Shown here: piece after piece, positions 13,060 to 25,965 of the stretch
Layout: each line of letters begins with the position of its first letter
How positions within the stretch are numbered: the stretch's first letter is position 1
NCBI GenBank assembly: GCA_009617715.1
Contig: VTFK01000112.1
Coordinates: 496,001-560,000 of the forward strand
Direction of reading: 5' to 3'
Length of the DNA: 64,000 nt
Source of the DNA: Plectrocnemia conspersa
Taxonomy: Eukaryota > Arthropoda > Insecta > Trichoptera > Polycentropodidae
Notes under the pieces: model-generated
What the model was told of the DNA's origin: nothing
The model's input: the letters and a program-made list of their open reading frames with translations, nothing else
Databases searched by the model: none
Position numbers and translations under genes: made by a program

Positions 13060-13555
13060 GTAAATATATCATGTCTTTCCTGAATTTTCCACTTATTATT
13101 TTTTCTCCTTCTAAAATAATTTTAAATTATAATACAAACAAGCGCAAGCTTACAAAAACAAATGTTAAAACAAATGAATACCAAGAACATATTAATTATG
13201 AAACACATTGTCGTAAAGTATATATTTTGCTATATTTGAAAAATATTTTCAACTATATATCTACACATATTTATCTAGTTGATATTATAATTTATTCGTA
13301 ACAAAAATATTAGGTATTTTTTAGGGTTCTAAATCAAATTAATTTAAATGAACATTTAATTAAATTGTATTTACATATCCTACGATACAAAGAATAGTAT
13401 ATTTTTTCGATATTATTGTCGTTATATTTTGCCTCTTTATGTTAATATAGCTGCTGATTACCGTTAATTAAATATGACAAAAACTAATTTTTTTTTTAAG
13501 ATAATGGATAAGCAATGGGCCGCTAAAACTTTGTCAGTATAATTAACGCTTTTAA

Positions 13556-13776
13556 CCACTTAAACATTAGTGACACTTGTTGATTATTTTTTTAAATAAT
13601 TAATTTCTCAACAAATTAACGAATTATTTATAATTTTATTTTAATTATAAAAAAAATTTTTACTAGCTTAATTTATCAGTAAATAAATGTATTTTTTATT
13701 TATTTTTAATAAATTATACTGACGCGTGAAAGGAAATAGCAGGTGTCTCACTAAAATGTCGCTGGCGTTTAAAGGG
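13556..13776. mobile_element. piggyBac-type MITE in a TTAA site
   Basis: TTAA flanks both sides (13552-13555 and 13777-13780). The ends are similar inverted repeats: ccacttaaacattagtgaca on the left, and reversed on the right ccctttaaacgccagcgaca. Insertion at TTAA is the hallmark of piggyBac. The interior is A/T-rich and non-coding. Confidence 0.65.
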
Positions 13777-14194
13777 TTAAATCTATCATAGTCTGAAGAA
13801 AATCAGTATTTCTACTTCGATCGGCAGTTTTGATTGTATGTTGCCGTTATTTTGCTACCTACGAAGTTGTTTAATATAACTATTTATTGTATAATAACCA
13901 TCATGACTCATTGAGGTAAAAAAAGTAATCATATTTCAAAAAAATGTTAATAATATTAAAAAGTTAAATTCGATAGAAACTAATTTTAATAATTTTATAA
14001 ACGTACATATCTAAATGTTTCTGTTATATATAAATATCATAGTCACTACTCACATAATGTCCAATTATTTAAATGTGCACAAATTTACGAACAGACCTTA
14101 TACAAATTAAAACTAATTTATGTTAATGTTAAATTAATTAAATTCTTTGCTAAGAAAAAGATCGCCTTTTTATTCATATAATTAATCGAGACTT

Positions 14195-14650
14195 TTCTTG
14201 TTCATGGAGACATTGAGGATAATTCAATTTCAACTCAAGTCGGACCCTCGTCTGAGTTTCCCGATTTATTTCGCAAAATCTTTGGTCAAATATTTACGCT
14301 TGCAATTTATGAGATTTTCTAAGAATTGTTTACCTATATAGATATTTTTTTTATTTTCTAATTTTGCACGTTTTATTGCCTGGCACACAAAAAAAAGGCA
14401 ACGCTCAACCACATGTAAAATTCATAATATTTCTTCGCTGAGAACGCTCTTTCAAAGCCTAGTCCCTAAACCGAGAAAGCCCATGGGGAAATGTATTTGT
14501 TGTGAGCGGTATAAATTTAATCGTTTGTCCTCAAGCGATCCTCCTTCACGCCTATCTTCTGAAAGGCGTGTACACTTTCATAAGGAAATGAAATGCCTTT
14601 TACGCCCCGTAAATATACCTGTGTTATATTTATAAGTGTCTATGGGAAAA
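14195..14650. other. G+C-richer non-coding island
   Basis: The block includes tcaagtcggaccctcgtctg, cctagtccctaaaccgagaa and gatcctccttcacgcctatc. No reading frame is convincing. It is a candidate conserved regulatory element. The flanks, 13781-14194 and 14651-15434, show nothing recognisable. Confidence 0.3.
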
Positions 14651-15434
14651 TTCACACGTTTACCATATTACATTGCTGATAATGTAATTGTGTTCAATTT
14701 TATAGTATTTATTGTACTACTACTAAGTACATAAATTGCGTACGTTTTCTTGCTAAATGTATGCTAAAATACGTATTAAATAAATTACTTTACAAAATAT
14801 ATGAATTTTACTTTATTTAATATGGTATATCATGCTATATCATCGTAGAATATTTTTTAATATTTTTACACCTTAAAATAAAGCTTACATATACATTTTT
14901 TCTACAAAGAAGAGTCGACTGTAAAATGTTTTACTTTATTTAAGTCTGGTTACTGTGAAGATCAATCAAAGACCTTACCACTTCAACGCAAAACTATGCT
15001 TTATTGAAATCAGTTTGTCATATAAACACAATAATTTAAAAAATCACTGACATTCAACATAAGTTTAAGGCGGTACTATTCATACGACCTTCGCCCATTA
15101 ACATTATTTCTACCCTTGCTGTTGTTATGGAAACTCGGACCTTACCGCTTTCACCTTAATATTTTACAATATATAAGACGCAATGTACGAGTCATGTTTT
15201 TCAGACTTAACCCATAAACTTTAAAGAAAAGTAAGCAAAAAAATAGGAACATAAAAATGTAGAATAGAGTATTGTTTATGATTAATTTATGTAAGCTTTA
15301 CTAATTTATGTAAACAAATATTATATTTGTGAGACTAAATGTTTTTTATTCAATATTCAAGCGTCCAATTCTTTGGTCTTTTTATTCAATGATTAATGAA
15401 TTAAGAGACCTTCTGCTTACAGATTTATGGTTTG

Positions 15435-15880
15435 AGAGCCCTAGAAGGTGTGACTTCCTAGCCAGTGAGACTCAGGGTGGAATCTAGCTAGAGCTTTAAA
15501 ACATTATATGCACGATAAACGGCAAGATGAGCTGTGGTGGAGAAATTGGCGTAGAGATGATGTCCGTGGGAGGTCTTCAAAAGTATTGTAGGTACCGGAA
15601 GCAGTTTCTTTTGCTGTGAAAATCGTGTTCGGGAGTTTCAGGTCGTATCTGCGTCTGTCGGTGGGTGCACATCTGCCAGGCGGGGTGAATCTGCTGGTCT
15701 CTTCGAGTGTCTGCTGGTGACTGCCTTCTTCTTATCGAAGTCCACGTTTAAGTATCTAGCAGGGCTGCAAATCTTGCTGACCAATCACAATTATGCATCG
15801 ATCATTCGCTTCTTAGAACGGAAAAATATGTATACGCCTTTAGAAAGCGACGTTCGCTTGATGGGCATTGTCCAAGGTCG
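15435..15880 (-). mobile_element. LTR-like interspersed repeat, copy B
   Basis: This is the reverse-orientation relative of 3823-4240. On the minus strand it runs from gcgaacgtcgctttctaaag through cgaagagaccagcag and aactcccgaac to gattccaccctgagtctcac. It is diverged, with indels. No retrotransposon coding region adjoins it. Confidence 0.55.
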
Positions 15881-15890
15881 TATCGTTTGG

Positions 15891-17077
15891 TTGTTTTTAA
15901 TGTGATTACTAAATAATTTAGGCAATCGCAGTTTATTTTTTTATAGTTCATGATCTGGATTTTTATTTTTTATTAACTATTAAAAAATAATAACTGAAAA
16001 TTACTTTTCCGAGTAAATAATTAGATTGTGAACATATTTCATTTAAGTCTTCAAAATAGTTTTAACAGATAATTAAATATATATTAAAAATATATATATT
16101 TAACTATATATTTAAAAACAATATTGCGATATTCTAATATTTTGGCCAAAGCTGTATATATAAAATAATAAAAATCTAGTGAGTATATATCACAGATATG
16201 ATTCAATGTTTTCCATTTTTCTCCTACGCATTTTTTTTATTCACGCATATATTTTTCCTCTTTTTGCTCGAATCAAATCCATAGCAATTTTTCCCTTGAC
16301 ATCATTTCCACATCCTTCGACCTCGTAAAGTCTAACCTCTCTGTGTTATCTAACTTCACAAATAAAACTTTTGGGTTCGCCTAGTATAAAGCATATAACA
16401 CGTGGCGTACATATAAATAAAAAAAGTTTATATTAAAACTTTCATTTAAAGTTTAAGCATACCAATATTCGATTAGTTAAATATGTTTATTGCATTATAG
16501 TTGTGTTACAATATAGTAATGAATAATATTTTTTAAATGTATGCAGTTAATTTTGTAATCTATTTGATTTGATTATAAATAATCTCATTTAATTATAAAA
16601 CACAACTGTATTTATCAGATTGAAAAACATTAGATTTAAAACTCTTTGCAATATATGTTTATAATACTAAAACTATATTTGGTATAGTATGTTAACAAAA
16701 TATAGCAATATAAAGTCGTAGCGATAAAATCTAAAATGACTGGTAAATAAGCAAACAAATTTCAATACAACAAAATTGCATATACGATACAGAAAATAGC
16801 TACTTTTATGGAGTCCACTAGACTTATTTAAGTTCGTTTTTGAAAATAAAATTTTGTGCGAATTTTATTTACGCCCCAATTGATAAAAAAAATAGTTTCA
16901 TTCCTTCTCCCGACGATAAAGATCTTGTATTTTCCGTTGTAATATAATATGTCTGAGCCATATGCGTTACAAAGGTTTAAATCAATAAGTACACCATTAA
17001 TACCAACATAATAAGTATTAAGACATACGATTAAATTAAAAGTCTGAGAATAAGTGACATATTTATATCAATCATTA
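15891..17077. other. A/T-rich spacer, nothing recognised
   Basis: I see no exon or repeat edge. A short palindromic run of tatatatt-type sequence lies around 16080-16130. Confidence 0.35.
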
Positions 17078-17081
17078 ACTA

Positions 17082-17184
17082 AAATAGCGCATTTTTATAA
17101 ATAAAAAAAATAATTTGCTGCGGGACTCGAACCCGCATGCTTTTAGTTAATATTCCAGCACGTTACTGGCTACGCTTTTTCGAC
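17082..17184 (-). mobile_element. tRNA-derived SINE family 1, copy
   Basis: On the minus strand a tRNA-like head (gcgtagccagtaacgtgctg) is followed by the B-box-like gggttcgagtcccgc and the family signature tttataaaaatgcgctatt. The head is not a sound tRNA because its acceptor stem does not close, so it is a SINE and not a tRNA gene. Confidence 0.65.
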
Positions 17185-17397
17185 TTTATATAATGTACAT
17201 TTCGAGTCGACCTTTCTCACTAGAGCAGAAATATTAAATCTTCGAATTTGATTGAGAGCCACGCAGTGCTCAAAGAGTATCCAAGAATTTTCAATCAAGA
17301 CCAGTAATTGGACTTAGAATCTCAAGAATTTGGAATAACATAAAAATATATAATGAGTTTTCTTCGATCGTAATTATTTTGATCATTACTATTTCTT

Positions 17398-17830
17398 TTG
17401 CAGATCGTTTTGTTTTTTCTGTTACATTCTAATCACTTATCTATCGTGTTGCTCTTGTTCTTTATTGAACCTTACCTAAATCATCTACTTATGTGTTTAT
17501 CAAAGCTCATCGCCTGTCATCAGCAAGTGGGCTCACGATTAACCACAAACGCAACCTTCGAAATCCTTCTGTCTTCCTCAGAGTTATCTCTCGTGGTTTT
17601 CAGACAACATCTGGACATGCAATGGGACCATAAATCACCCTTGCCCCATATCGCCCCCAGTCTGCCCGGCTTAATCACTAAATCGATCGGAGCCCTTCCG
17701 TTTCACGGCCGCGAACTCTAACCTATCTGATGGGCGTTTTTTTCATAGAGAACGCCATAAATGCACCGTAAACGTCCCATAACAACCCTTAATGTGTTAT
17801 TAACGCCCGCTACAAAAGTAAAAACAATAT
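17398..17830. other. G+C-richer island with an open frame
   Basis: tttcttttgcag looks like a splice acceptor and is followed by a 107-codon frame (17398-17721) with hydrophobic runs and no motif I recognise. The block (cgatcggagcccttccgttt, cgcccgctac) is compositionally unlike its flanks. A conserved non-coding element is more likely than an exon. Confidence 0.25.
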
Positions 17831-18518
17831 TGCAAAACTCCATTTGTGTTCATATCATATTTATGATTCGCTTTCTGTTCGAATGGTGATGAGAAACTTT
17901 TACGATTTAAAATAATTTTAGTGTGATTGATAAAAATTGTTTCTAAACATATTTAATCAGTCTATTAATTACATTTTTAAGAGGTTTAGACAAAAATTTA
18001 TCTCGAAAAAGCTAATTGAATCGTAAATTTATATATAATTTTATAAAGGCAAAAACATATTTAATATGTACGATAATATGCAACTCAAGTCTAAGATGGT
18101 TATTTGTTAAGTTTAACATGCCAAAAATCACATTAAAAATAATGGTCACGCAATCACATAAGCAATCACAATCACCAAAACTGCATTGGATAATATTTTA
18201 ACGTGTGTTTCTTAAAACCCAAAGGCAAAAATAAAAGCATGGCTTGGCCTCAATGTCAGGGATGTTTATTTTGACATAAGTATTTTGTTCATTATTATGA
18301 GCAAAATATTTTTTTTTCATGACAATTTACCAGTTTGTAAATTTATGTTATTGTATTTATGTTGCGTGTGAATAATCTAGCCGTCTTCAAAGCAGTTTGA
18401 ACTCTGAATATAGGACGTCATTATAGACCATGTTAACGTAAAGAGGGAAGCGGTTGCTTATTGTTTATTCGATCTTCTCTGTCTATCGTTGATCGGAAAA
18501 CTTTGATCTAACTCAGCA

Positions 18519-18561
18519 GGTCCAATTTAGAGAACTTGGTTTAAGTTCTCTAACTTGGACC
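18519..18561. repeat. Hairpin with 19-bp arms
   Basis: Arms beginning ggtccaatttagagaactt and its inverse pair at 18 of 19 positions around a 5-nt loop. A perfect 18-bp palindrome, ctcgacgacgtcgtcgag, follows at 18572-18589. The pair stands out from A/T-rich surroundings. Confidence 0.75.
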
Positions 18562-19165
18562 AAGGAAAGTTCTCGACGACGTCGTCGAGCTAGTGCCATA
18601 CGTAAAAGTTATCATTTAGGTATTTTGTATCCAAATGTACATATACAATATTGTTTTTGCCTATGTTTTACTACAACGGCTGATTTTGATGCACTTGCGG
18701 TGTAGTATTGTGTTGTTTTCTTAAACATTGTAAAAAATTTTGCGAAGAAAATTCCTTAAAATGTATGAAAATGCTTATAAAAAAATACAATGGCACTTGT
18801 ATTTAATCCAGAAAATTGTTGAATAGCAGATTAAAAAAGATTCGGAATGGCTATTATAATGCATTCATCTAATGTCACATACGGTCTGCACCGAGCTCTG
18901 ATCTCATTTTTTATATGTGTGTGACAAAAAAGTATATTGACATGCAAGCGTTTATGACTTAGCACGCAAGGTCTTATTTCTCACGCTCAGTGCGTCAAAT
19001 TCACTATAAGCTTTAATCTTTGCATTGTTTTTGATTTGTTGATGAACGCTACAAATTTCTGGGGTGGTCAAATTTATGAACCCGCAAAATAAATTTCGCA
19101 TTGATAATCTAGATGAAATTATTTATTTTTTATACATTGAATATATTTGATATTAGCTGTATGAC

Positions 19166-19358
19166 CTAGCTCAATTTTATTTAATCATCAAGATATCCGT
19201 AAGATTATTAAAATCTAGATAATGTCTAATCTATGATAATCGATCGGAATAATATTTACATATAAATCACTAATTTTGATCTCACAGACACGAAAGAAAT
19301 GATTCGAAATCAGGTCTTTTAGGTCAATAGTCAACAACTCATACCACTCTGTTGGTTA
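19166..19358 (-). mobile_element. tRNA-derived SINE family 2, copy
   Basis: On the minus strand this runs from a degenerate tRNA-like head (acctgatttcgaatcattt) into the body gtgagatcaaaattagtgat, then gatcgattatcatagatta, and ends near gagctagg. The body is shared with 10421, 52579 and 58407. Confidence 0.65.
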
Positions 19359-19365
19359 TTTTTTT

Positions 19366-22129
19366 AGATACAGCAAATTTTACGATAAAATCGACAAAAT
19401 TACATAGGGAACCTTCATTGGCAAAATTAGTGCAGCTGATAATAATTTACTTTTATTTTTATTTATTGCAGATATTGCATTTATAAATCTTATATTAAAA
19501 ATGATATTGTTTGATAACATTTATAATGTTTTAAAAAGAGTATTATTTTAATATTTTTGCACCTTTCTTTTGAGTCTTTGTTTAATTATTTACTAACAAA
19601 ATATTCCTTTGTGAAATAACATAAAATAATGCACACACTGGATACGTTTATTATATTTTTTTTATTAAAAATAAATTTAGACGCATATAGAAATTGCTCA
19701 CATACTGCGCATTTTTATATAGGAGGTATAAAAGATTTATGCGCATACTTATCATGCCAACCTCTGCGTTTTGAATTACCATATTTTATACATCCGAACT
19801 AAAAAGTATCGTTAGGTAAGATCTCCCAAATCTTTTAATACAATATAAATAATATTTATATAGCATAATGTTATCATTTAATATGATTTTATTTGCTCGA
19901 CGGCGTCAAAACTTCTAGATCCTCAAATTAATTAATTCTCAGCAGAGTAAACAATTCAACGTCAAGTCGTATCAGGGTTAGAGCTGTTGCGACCTTATGA
20001 CAACCTGAATGGAACATTTCCATTTATATTAGTTCACTCGACTTTAACGTAATTGTTTTTCGCAACCTTTGCGCGGTTATTAAATTACTTAATTTAGAGT
20101 TATGCTTTCTTTCAAGGCGTTGATGTGAAAACTAAGTTCACTAAACTTATATTTTTTTCGAAGAGGTTCGAATCGATTTTCCGACCGAGCACATTATCAA
20201 TTCAAACGTCTGCTGAAATTCGGTGCTTTGGGTATTAGAATTGATCAAGGTTCAAGTTAGATTTTTTGCTAACGGTCTGTTCATAAATATTAATGACTCT
20301 TGAAATAGTAACTGTATATTGGATTAAAAATTAGATGCAATCATGATTTATATTTTTGACTACATTTGAATAAATACGATGAAAAAAAAGGTTAACATTA
20401 TTTTTGTAAAAAAATATTTTAATCAATAGTGATTTATATCTTTAGTTCAAGTGTTTCGGAAGTGTCTGCTGTGAAGTAACTATTGGTCGTTTACGATAAA
20501 AAATACATATGACCAAATATAAAAAAAAGATTTTGTGCATCCTTTTTCAGTAGAGCGACCAATTACAAAAGGTCACGAGTTTTTTTAAACAAATTGCTTT
20601 TGCCAGCTAGAACAAATTAGCAACGGTCGTTTTGAGGGCAAATCCGAATGCAAGCGTTATCTTTTCTAAAGACAGTGGATATCATTTCTGGGTTATAGCG
20701 CATACTTTACATCTTGAGCTGTTTAAATGTTACTCACGGTGGTGCCACATTTTATTAAAAAAACTATTTTTTTTAAATATTAAAATGTTTTTTAACAATT
20801 TTTTGATGATTTTGATGAATTAATTATTTTTTATAAATAGAAATACGGTGCAATTGATTAAATAAATATAAACACAAATTTACACAAAGTATAAATACAA
20901 AAAAAATATAATCCACAACATTATTTTTGCGTAGGGATCTGATTAAATTTAATAAGAATCAGAATTTGCAGTTTCTTCGTTCTCATTTACATTAATTTAA
21001 ATATCGTGTAGATAGTATAAGCTAATGCGTGTTTCACTCCACTTATATAAAAAGCACCGTCTGTCTCTTTGTTCTAAACTCAAGATTGACTTGACGTCTT
21101 TGGGTTCAGCTTATTTTATCTTAAAAAAATATATGGATAGGTTTTAAGCTAGATATTATTTAATCTATTTTTAAAACTAGGCAGTTACAAATATATAAAT
21201 AAAATTACTGCGATGGCAAAAATGTATAACCGACTACACTTACACTTAAATATAATTACTTTTTCACGTGTTAAGTGCTACCGGTTATGCGTGTCTTAAA
21301 TTTATGTACATAGTTATGAAAAAGTATATTAATTAGCTTTTAAATTATATATTTATTTTTGTGATTATTGCTATAGTTTCTTAATTCATTACGCTAATTA
21401 AATTTTTTATATTTATTACATCTACTGAGAACTTTCTAATTATTAGGCGATCCAAAAATAACTGTCGTTTTTTTAATTAATCAATAATTGTTTATTTTTA
21501 TTTTATTGATTTAAAATATAACTTATTTTTAAACATATGCTTCTCGCTTCTCTTAGTCACTTTTTTATTATCATTAGCTTTATGCTAATGAAGTTAAAAA
21601 AATCGAGCTAATTAATGACTGATGCAAAATATTTCGATTTCCTCTTTTTCACATCGTCTGAAAGTGTTGCATCTATTAAAATAAATGCTAGTCGAAAGAA
21701 TAAGGTGGATCAAATAAAACTTTAAAGCAAAATTCCTTCATTTTATTTGGAGTCGATTACTCAACATGGGGAAGCACTGTCGTTGTAGTAATATTCAATT
21801 TATATTGACAAGTGCATGCAAATTGTTTTACTTCCCTGTACAAATGATCGAGCTAACCACAATATAAGCTTGCTGTTATTGTTCAACTAGGCTTAAGAAG
21901 TATAGTGCACAATTCCAACATACACAAAAAAAAATACAGCGAGCCTGGGTTTTGAAGTAAGTTTTGCCACTTTACCTTTGAATAAACAATGTTTTCTACG
22001 ACGATTGTTGTCGTTCCAAACCTATTTATTATCTCCGGTTATCAAATGATCGAAAAAGAAAAAAATAATGCAAGCATTCGAATTTGTCTTCAAACCAGCT
22101 TTATCTCTAGCAGCTAACGGCAATTCGTA
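19366..22129. other. A/T-rich stretch, nothing recognised
   Basis: I see short chance frames only. A small inverted pair attggtcg/cgaccaat lies at 20482-20563. Confidence 0.35.
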
Positions 22130-22450
22130 AAAAAAAACTCGCTACTCTTATGTAATTCATCGTCTCAGCGAAAAAGGGCGGACAACGAAATCTTTCAGGG
22201 ATATAAATACGGAAACGCGGACAGCCAAGATTTACTTCGAAGTAAATCTTTGCTTTTTTTCAAGGCATCTAAATTTCAAAAGCCCTTCAACTTGGACTGC
22301 AACCATAAGAACCAGCGAAAATCGCAAATGCCGCCGCTTCCCTCTTTGCATCCATTGGTTCAACCCGCAGCAAAAACGCTTGAGCCTAAAAACACATCCA
22401 CGTTAAACATATCTCAATTACTGCACATTTTTATAAAGACTGTTTCTAAG
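22130..22450. other. G+C-richer non-coding island
   Basis: The block includes aatgccgccgcttccctctt and ggttcaacccgcagc. The 72-codon frame at 22250-22468 has no recognisable motif. It is a candidate conserved element. Confidence 0.3.
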
Positions 22451-24291
22451 CAAAAATTAATCTTTTGACTCCATGGTCAGGACATAATAATCACTAATTC
22501 TGATCTACATAAAATAAATTTCAACACATATGGTGTTGATAATAATAATATTTTCTATTAATTAAAATGTGATATTTGTTTTAAATATCAACTAAGTGGG
22601 TAATTTATTAACCGAAGAAAGTATACGAGCATTTAAGAAGCGCAATTAGCTTAAAAGTCCAGTTTTGAAATATTTTGAGACTCGTTAGTGAGTTTCCTTT
22701 TTTTAATTTTCTCAAAAATAAAATTGCCAAGTCGCGCATTAGCCCTAATGTATACGCAGCTATAGAGTAATAACCTGACGTATTTGCATGAGTTATGAAG
22801 TTGTGCAAGGGGAGAAATATACCTACGGCCGTTAGAAAAACGCTTTACTGTACCTACGTGTTGCTAGAATTAGAAGAAAAAACTTTTGTGTATATGTAGT
22901 TGGTAGTAAGTAGGGCTCGTGGCGGTTCAGACTTTTTACAGCGTCGGCGGCTCGTCACGCGAATGTTTGCCGATAAGATGAGATATGCGCGTGTGTATGC
23001 TTGCGGGCAATTAAACTTAAAGAAAAAGTTAAGCTTTCGCAATTATTTTTGTGAAAAAATAATAAAAATTAAAGCTCTTTTGATATAAAAAAATATCTTG
23101 GGGAAATCTTATATTGGCTTGCACGATTCTATTTAATGAAAATGTTTTAATTATAACATTTGAATAAGCCGAGTTTATAACATTCGTGTTTGAAAATAAT
23201 TAAGAAACAATCAGAATGTATAAACATTTTTATGATTTGTTGCTGAAAAATAATTATATAATTATATATATATATAAGATACTTCGACAAGCATAATAAT
23301 AATAAACAGTGTCTTTTATAGTAATAACCATAACCATAAACATATTAAATAGTAATATAAAGTAATATTTTCACTGCTACATGTGACGCGTAGTTATAAA
23401 CAGTATTTTGCTAAGATTAAATTGTATTTTAAATATTTTACTATAAATGCTTATTAAACTGTGCTTACGAAATTTAAAAAGAATCGCTTTAAGACCTGAT
23501 TAGATTACAGATAATGCCTATATTCTTATATTTATACAATTACCAAGTAAAAATAAACAATAAAAATGTATATATAGTATCATTTACTTTTAAAAAATAC
23601 TGACATATTCATCGCAATACATAAAAATACACGACTTGAATTTTTAAGCACCGTGCTAATCTCAGTCTTATTTTTTAAAAAACTGTGAAGAAAATGTATA
23701 TATTTTTACTGAGAATTTTTCTGAAAACTGTTAATCAAGTATGAAAATAGTTTGATGTTCTTATTTGTATCACAGTTAAAACCTATTTTAAGCACTATAT
23801 ATTTAAATTAAATTATACTTAATAACTATTCACTCACTGCTATAAATGTAATTAAAACAGAATATTGAAAATGTGTGAATATTTTATCAGGCAAAAACAA
23901 TTTTATCATTTATGCTGAATGCATCTTTTTAATATATAATATTTTATAGCATCTATACAATAATTTTTTAGCTTTCTAATAATATTATGATAAATACATA
24001 CATACAAGATAAATCATTTTAAACACGCTTATATTTTAGAAGCCTGTCGGTTCTGTCCGTTTTTAATGAAAAATATAAATCCGGTGTTTTGTTCTGGAAA
24101 CCAGTTATAAATTATTAAAAAGATTTATAAACCTGTAACATTAGTGTTTCTTCTTAATAATACTTTTACACAAAAATGTGAATATTTTTATTAAAATTGA
24201 TGATATTGCTAATGATAAGACTTTTATAAAAAAGACAACTTTACAATAAAATAACTAAATAATGTATTAATATCTGCACAAATATACATAG
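22451..24291. other. A/T-rich stretch with a small G+C-rich patch
   Basis: The patch at 22900-23010 (cagcgtcggcggctcgtcac) is open on both strands for about 62 codons but shows no motif. The rest is A/T-rich with nothing recognised. A scrap resembling SINE family 2 (ataatcactaattctgatct) lies near 22487. Confidence 0.3.
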
Positions 24292-24437
24292 CATAGGCGT
24301 ACAGTGAGATACATTCCTTTTCACTTGTGAAATGTGGGCATGTGGAACGCATGTAACGCATGCCCTTATCTCTCATTCACTCTCGTCACATAGCACGCGA
24401 GCGAGCGAAAGAGAATTTATCTCACCGTACGCGCCTG
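24292..24437. mobile_element. 146-bp hAT-type MITE, copy 2
   Basis: It is related to 12934-13059. The right end reads ctcaccgtacgcgcctg and the left end cataggcgtacagtgag. Flanking octamers atacatag and atacaaat agree at 6 of 8 positions, consistent with an old 8-bp target duplication. Long inner inverted sequences (cattcctttt, atgcgttccacatg, catgtaacgcatg) make it strongly self-complementary. Confidence 0.75.
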
Positions 24438-25475
24438 ATACAAATATACATATCTCGTGTCTCAATTCTATAATAATGTGAGAATGTAATTAATTAGAAA
24501 ATATTTTATAAATATATTATTCCACGTTTTAAATGAATTTGATTGTAAAAATCAATAATATATGTATGTACTAGCCTCGCTATTCTTTAAATAAAATTAA
24601 CGATAAAAAGCTTGCAAAACATTATAAACCAATTGCAGCATTACTTTCTGATGTGCCTATAAATAAAATATGAGTGTAATGACCATTTTGAATCGTTACA
24701 GTATCACTAAATTGCATAACATGCAACAAAACAAGTCATTGCTGTCCTAATTAAACTCCACCAGGTCTATAATAGTTTTGCAAAATTCTAAGATATGTGT
24801 TGACAAAGCTATTTTATTTCAGTTAAGTATACACAAAACTTCAATATTATACGGCTTATATTTTTCTAATGTATGTAACATAATTTTAAATAATAATAAA
24901 AATAAAAAAATGACATAGAACCGACTAAAACAAAATTTATGTCGAATGAGATTCGTCATTAATAGAAAGGGTTAAAATAACGACATTTGAATAAACCGCC
25001 AAAACAGAATAGACAAGAGATATGGCGCTAAAATTTTCTTTTCGACGCAACTAACGCTTGCAAACGCAAACTATTGATAACTAGATGTTTAAAATAACTA
25101 AGGAATGCATATCATAAATATTAGTATGTAGAAAAACTAACATATTTCATAGAGCTTAAAAAATGTACACGCGTTTTTTATATATATTTTTTTTATTAAT
25201 AATTTAATTCTTATTATGGGCAATATACAAACATTATACAATAAAAAACGATTATGGTGCACACCTAAAATAGATAAGTACCATCCCGCATATTCTTCAA
25301 GCTCTTTTTTGACTATCGCCATAAAACAAGCTTATTGAAAAGCTAGATACCATTTGTTTAAGGAATTTTAGAAAAGATAGCACGAGTACTTTCCAAATGA
25401 AAATGTTGATATAATATTAAATCTAAAAATAAAATATGGTCCATTTTACCGAACAGAAAAGAAAAAAATAATAAC

Positions 25476-25755
25476 GAATCAGAAGTATACTAAATTTCTT
25501 GTAACGATTGTAACAAAATTTACATTGGTTAGACAAACCGTAGGATTTCACAAAGATGGATAAAACATAGAAACGCGATAAAATGCTTTGATGAAAAATT
25601 ACCTTTGGCAAACCATATTTTCAATGAAAATTTTCATATAAACTTTGATACAACTAAAACCCCAATATTAAAAAGCAATTGAAATTAAAGGAATAACAGC
25701 ATTGAAAAAAGGAAACACGAAAGCAATTTTGAATACTTGGTTAATTAAATTTTAA
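25476..25755 (+). pseudogene. Penelope-like element relic: GIY-YIG endonuclease domain
   Basis: The plus-strand frame from 25476 carries the signature of the Penelope-like GIY-YIG endonuclease: ISCNDCNKIYIG, then TNRRISQRWIKHRNAIK, then LPLANHIFNENFHINFD. The C-x2-C pair just before YIG and the later H and N residues fit the family. In-frame stops interrupt it at 25491-25493 and at 25527-25529, directly after YIG. A frameshift near 25680 moves the C-terminus (IEIKGITALKKG, NTWLIKF) to the next frame, ending at about 25755. The reverse transcriptase that should precede this domain is missing, so the copy is 5'-truncated and dead. The family call rests on the motif order; the exact lineage is unknown. 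Confidence 0.85.
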
Positions 25756-25920
25756 CAAATTTCATACTAATATAAATTCATTTAAACAAAGGAATTTCAA
25801 AATGAATGCACTGGTTGTTTCCTTAGTAACAAACAAACGGAAAAATAATAATACACAAGATCAAATCAAAGACGACGCAGCTCAAGAGTCTGCGGCGGCT
25901 GAGATAGGGTCAATATTACG

Positions 25921-25965
25921 CCCAAGATGATGACCACAACATCGGTGGTCGAAACGTCGGCCAAC
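25921..25965 (+). ncRNA. Hammerhead-ribozyme-like motif in the Penelope-like 3' region
   Basis: About 170 nt past the endonuclease relic, gatgatgaccac and gtggtcgaaacgtcgg flank a small loop. gaccac and gtggtc can pair as helix II, with UGAUGA before it and GAAA after it. Penelope-like elements are known to carry minimal hammerheads near their ends. The invariant C of CUGAUGA is an A here, so cleavage activity is unlikely. Helices I and III are not convincingly closed. Confidence 0.45.

Noticed and set aside
17082..17184. Possible tRNA gene on the minus strand
   Set aside because: Good B-box but no closing acceptor stem, and related copies recur with the same flanking body, so it is a SINE.
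24970..24985. aaagggttaa resembling a piggyBac end
   Set aside because: No partner end in TTAA was found at a reasonable distance.
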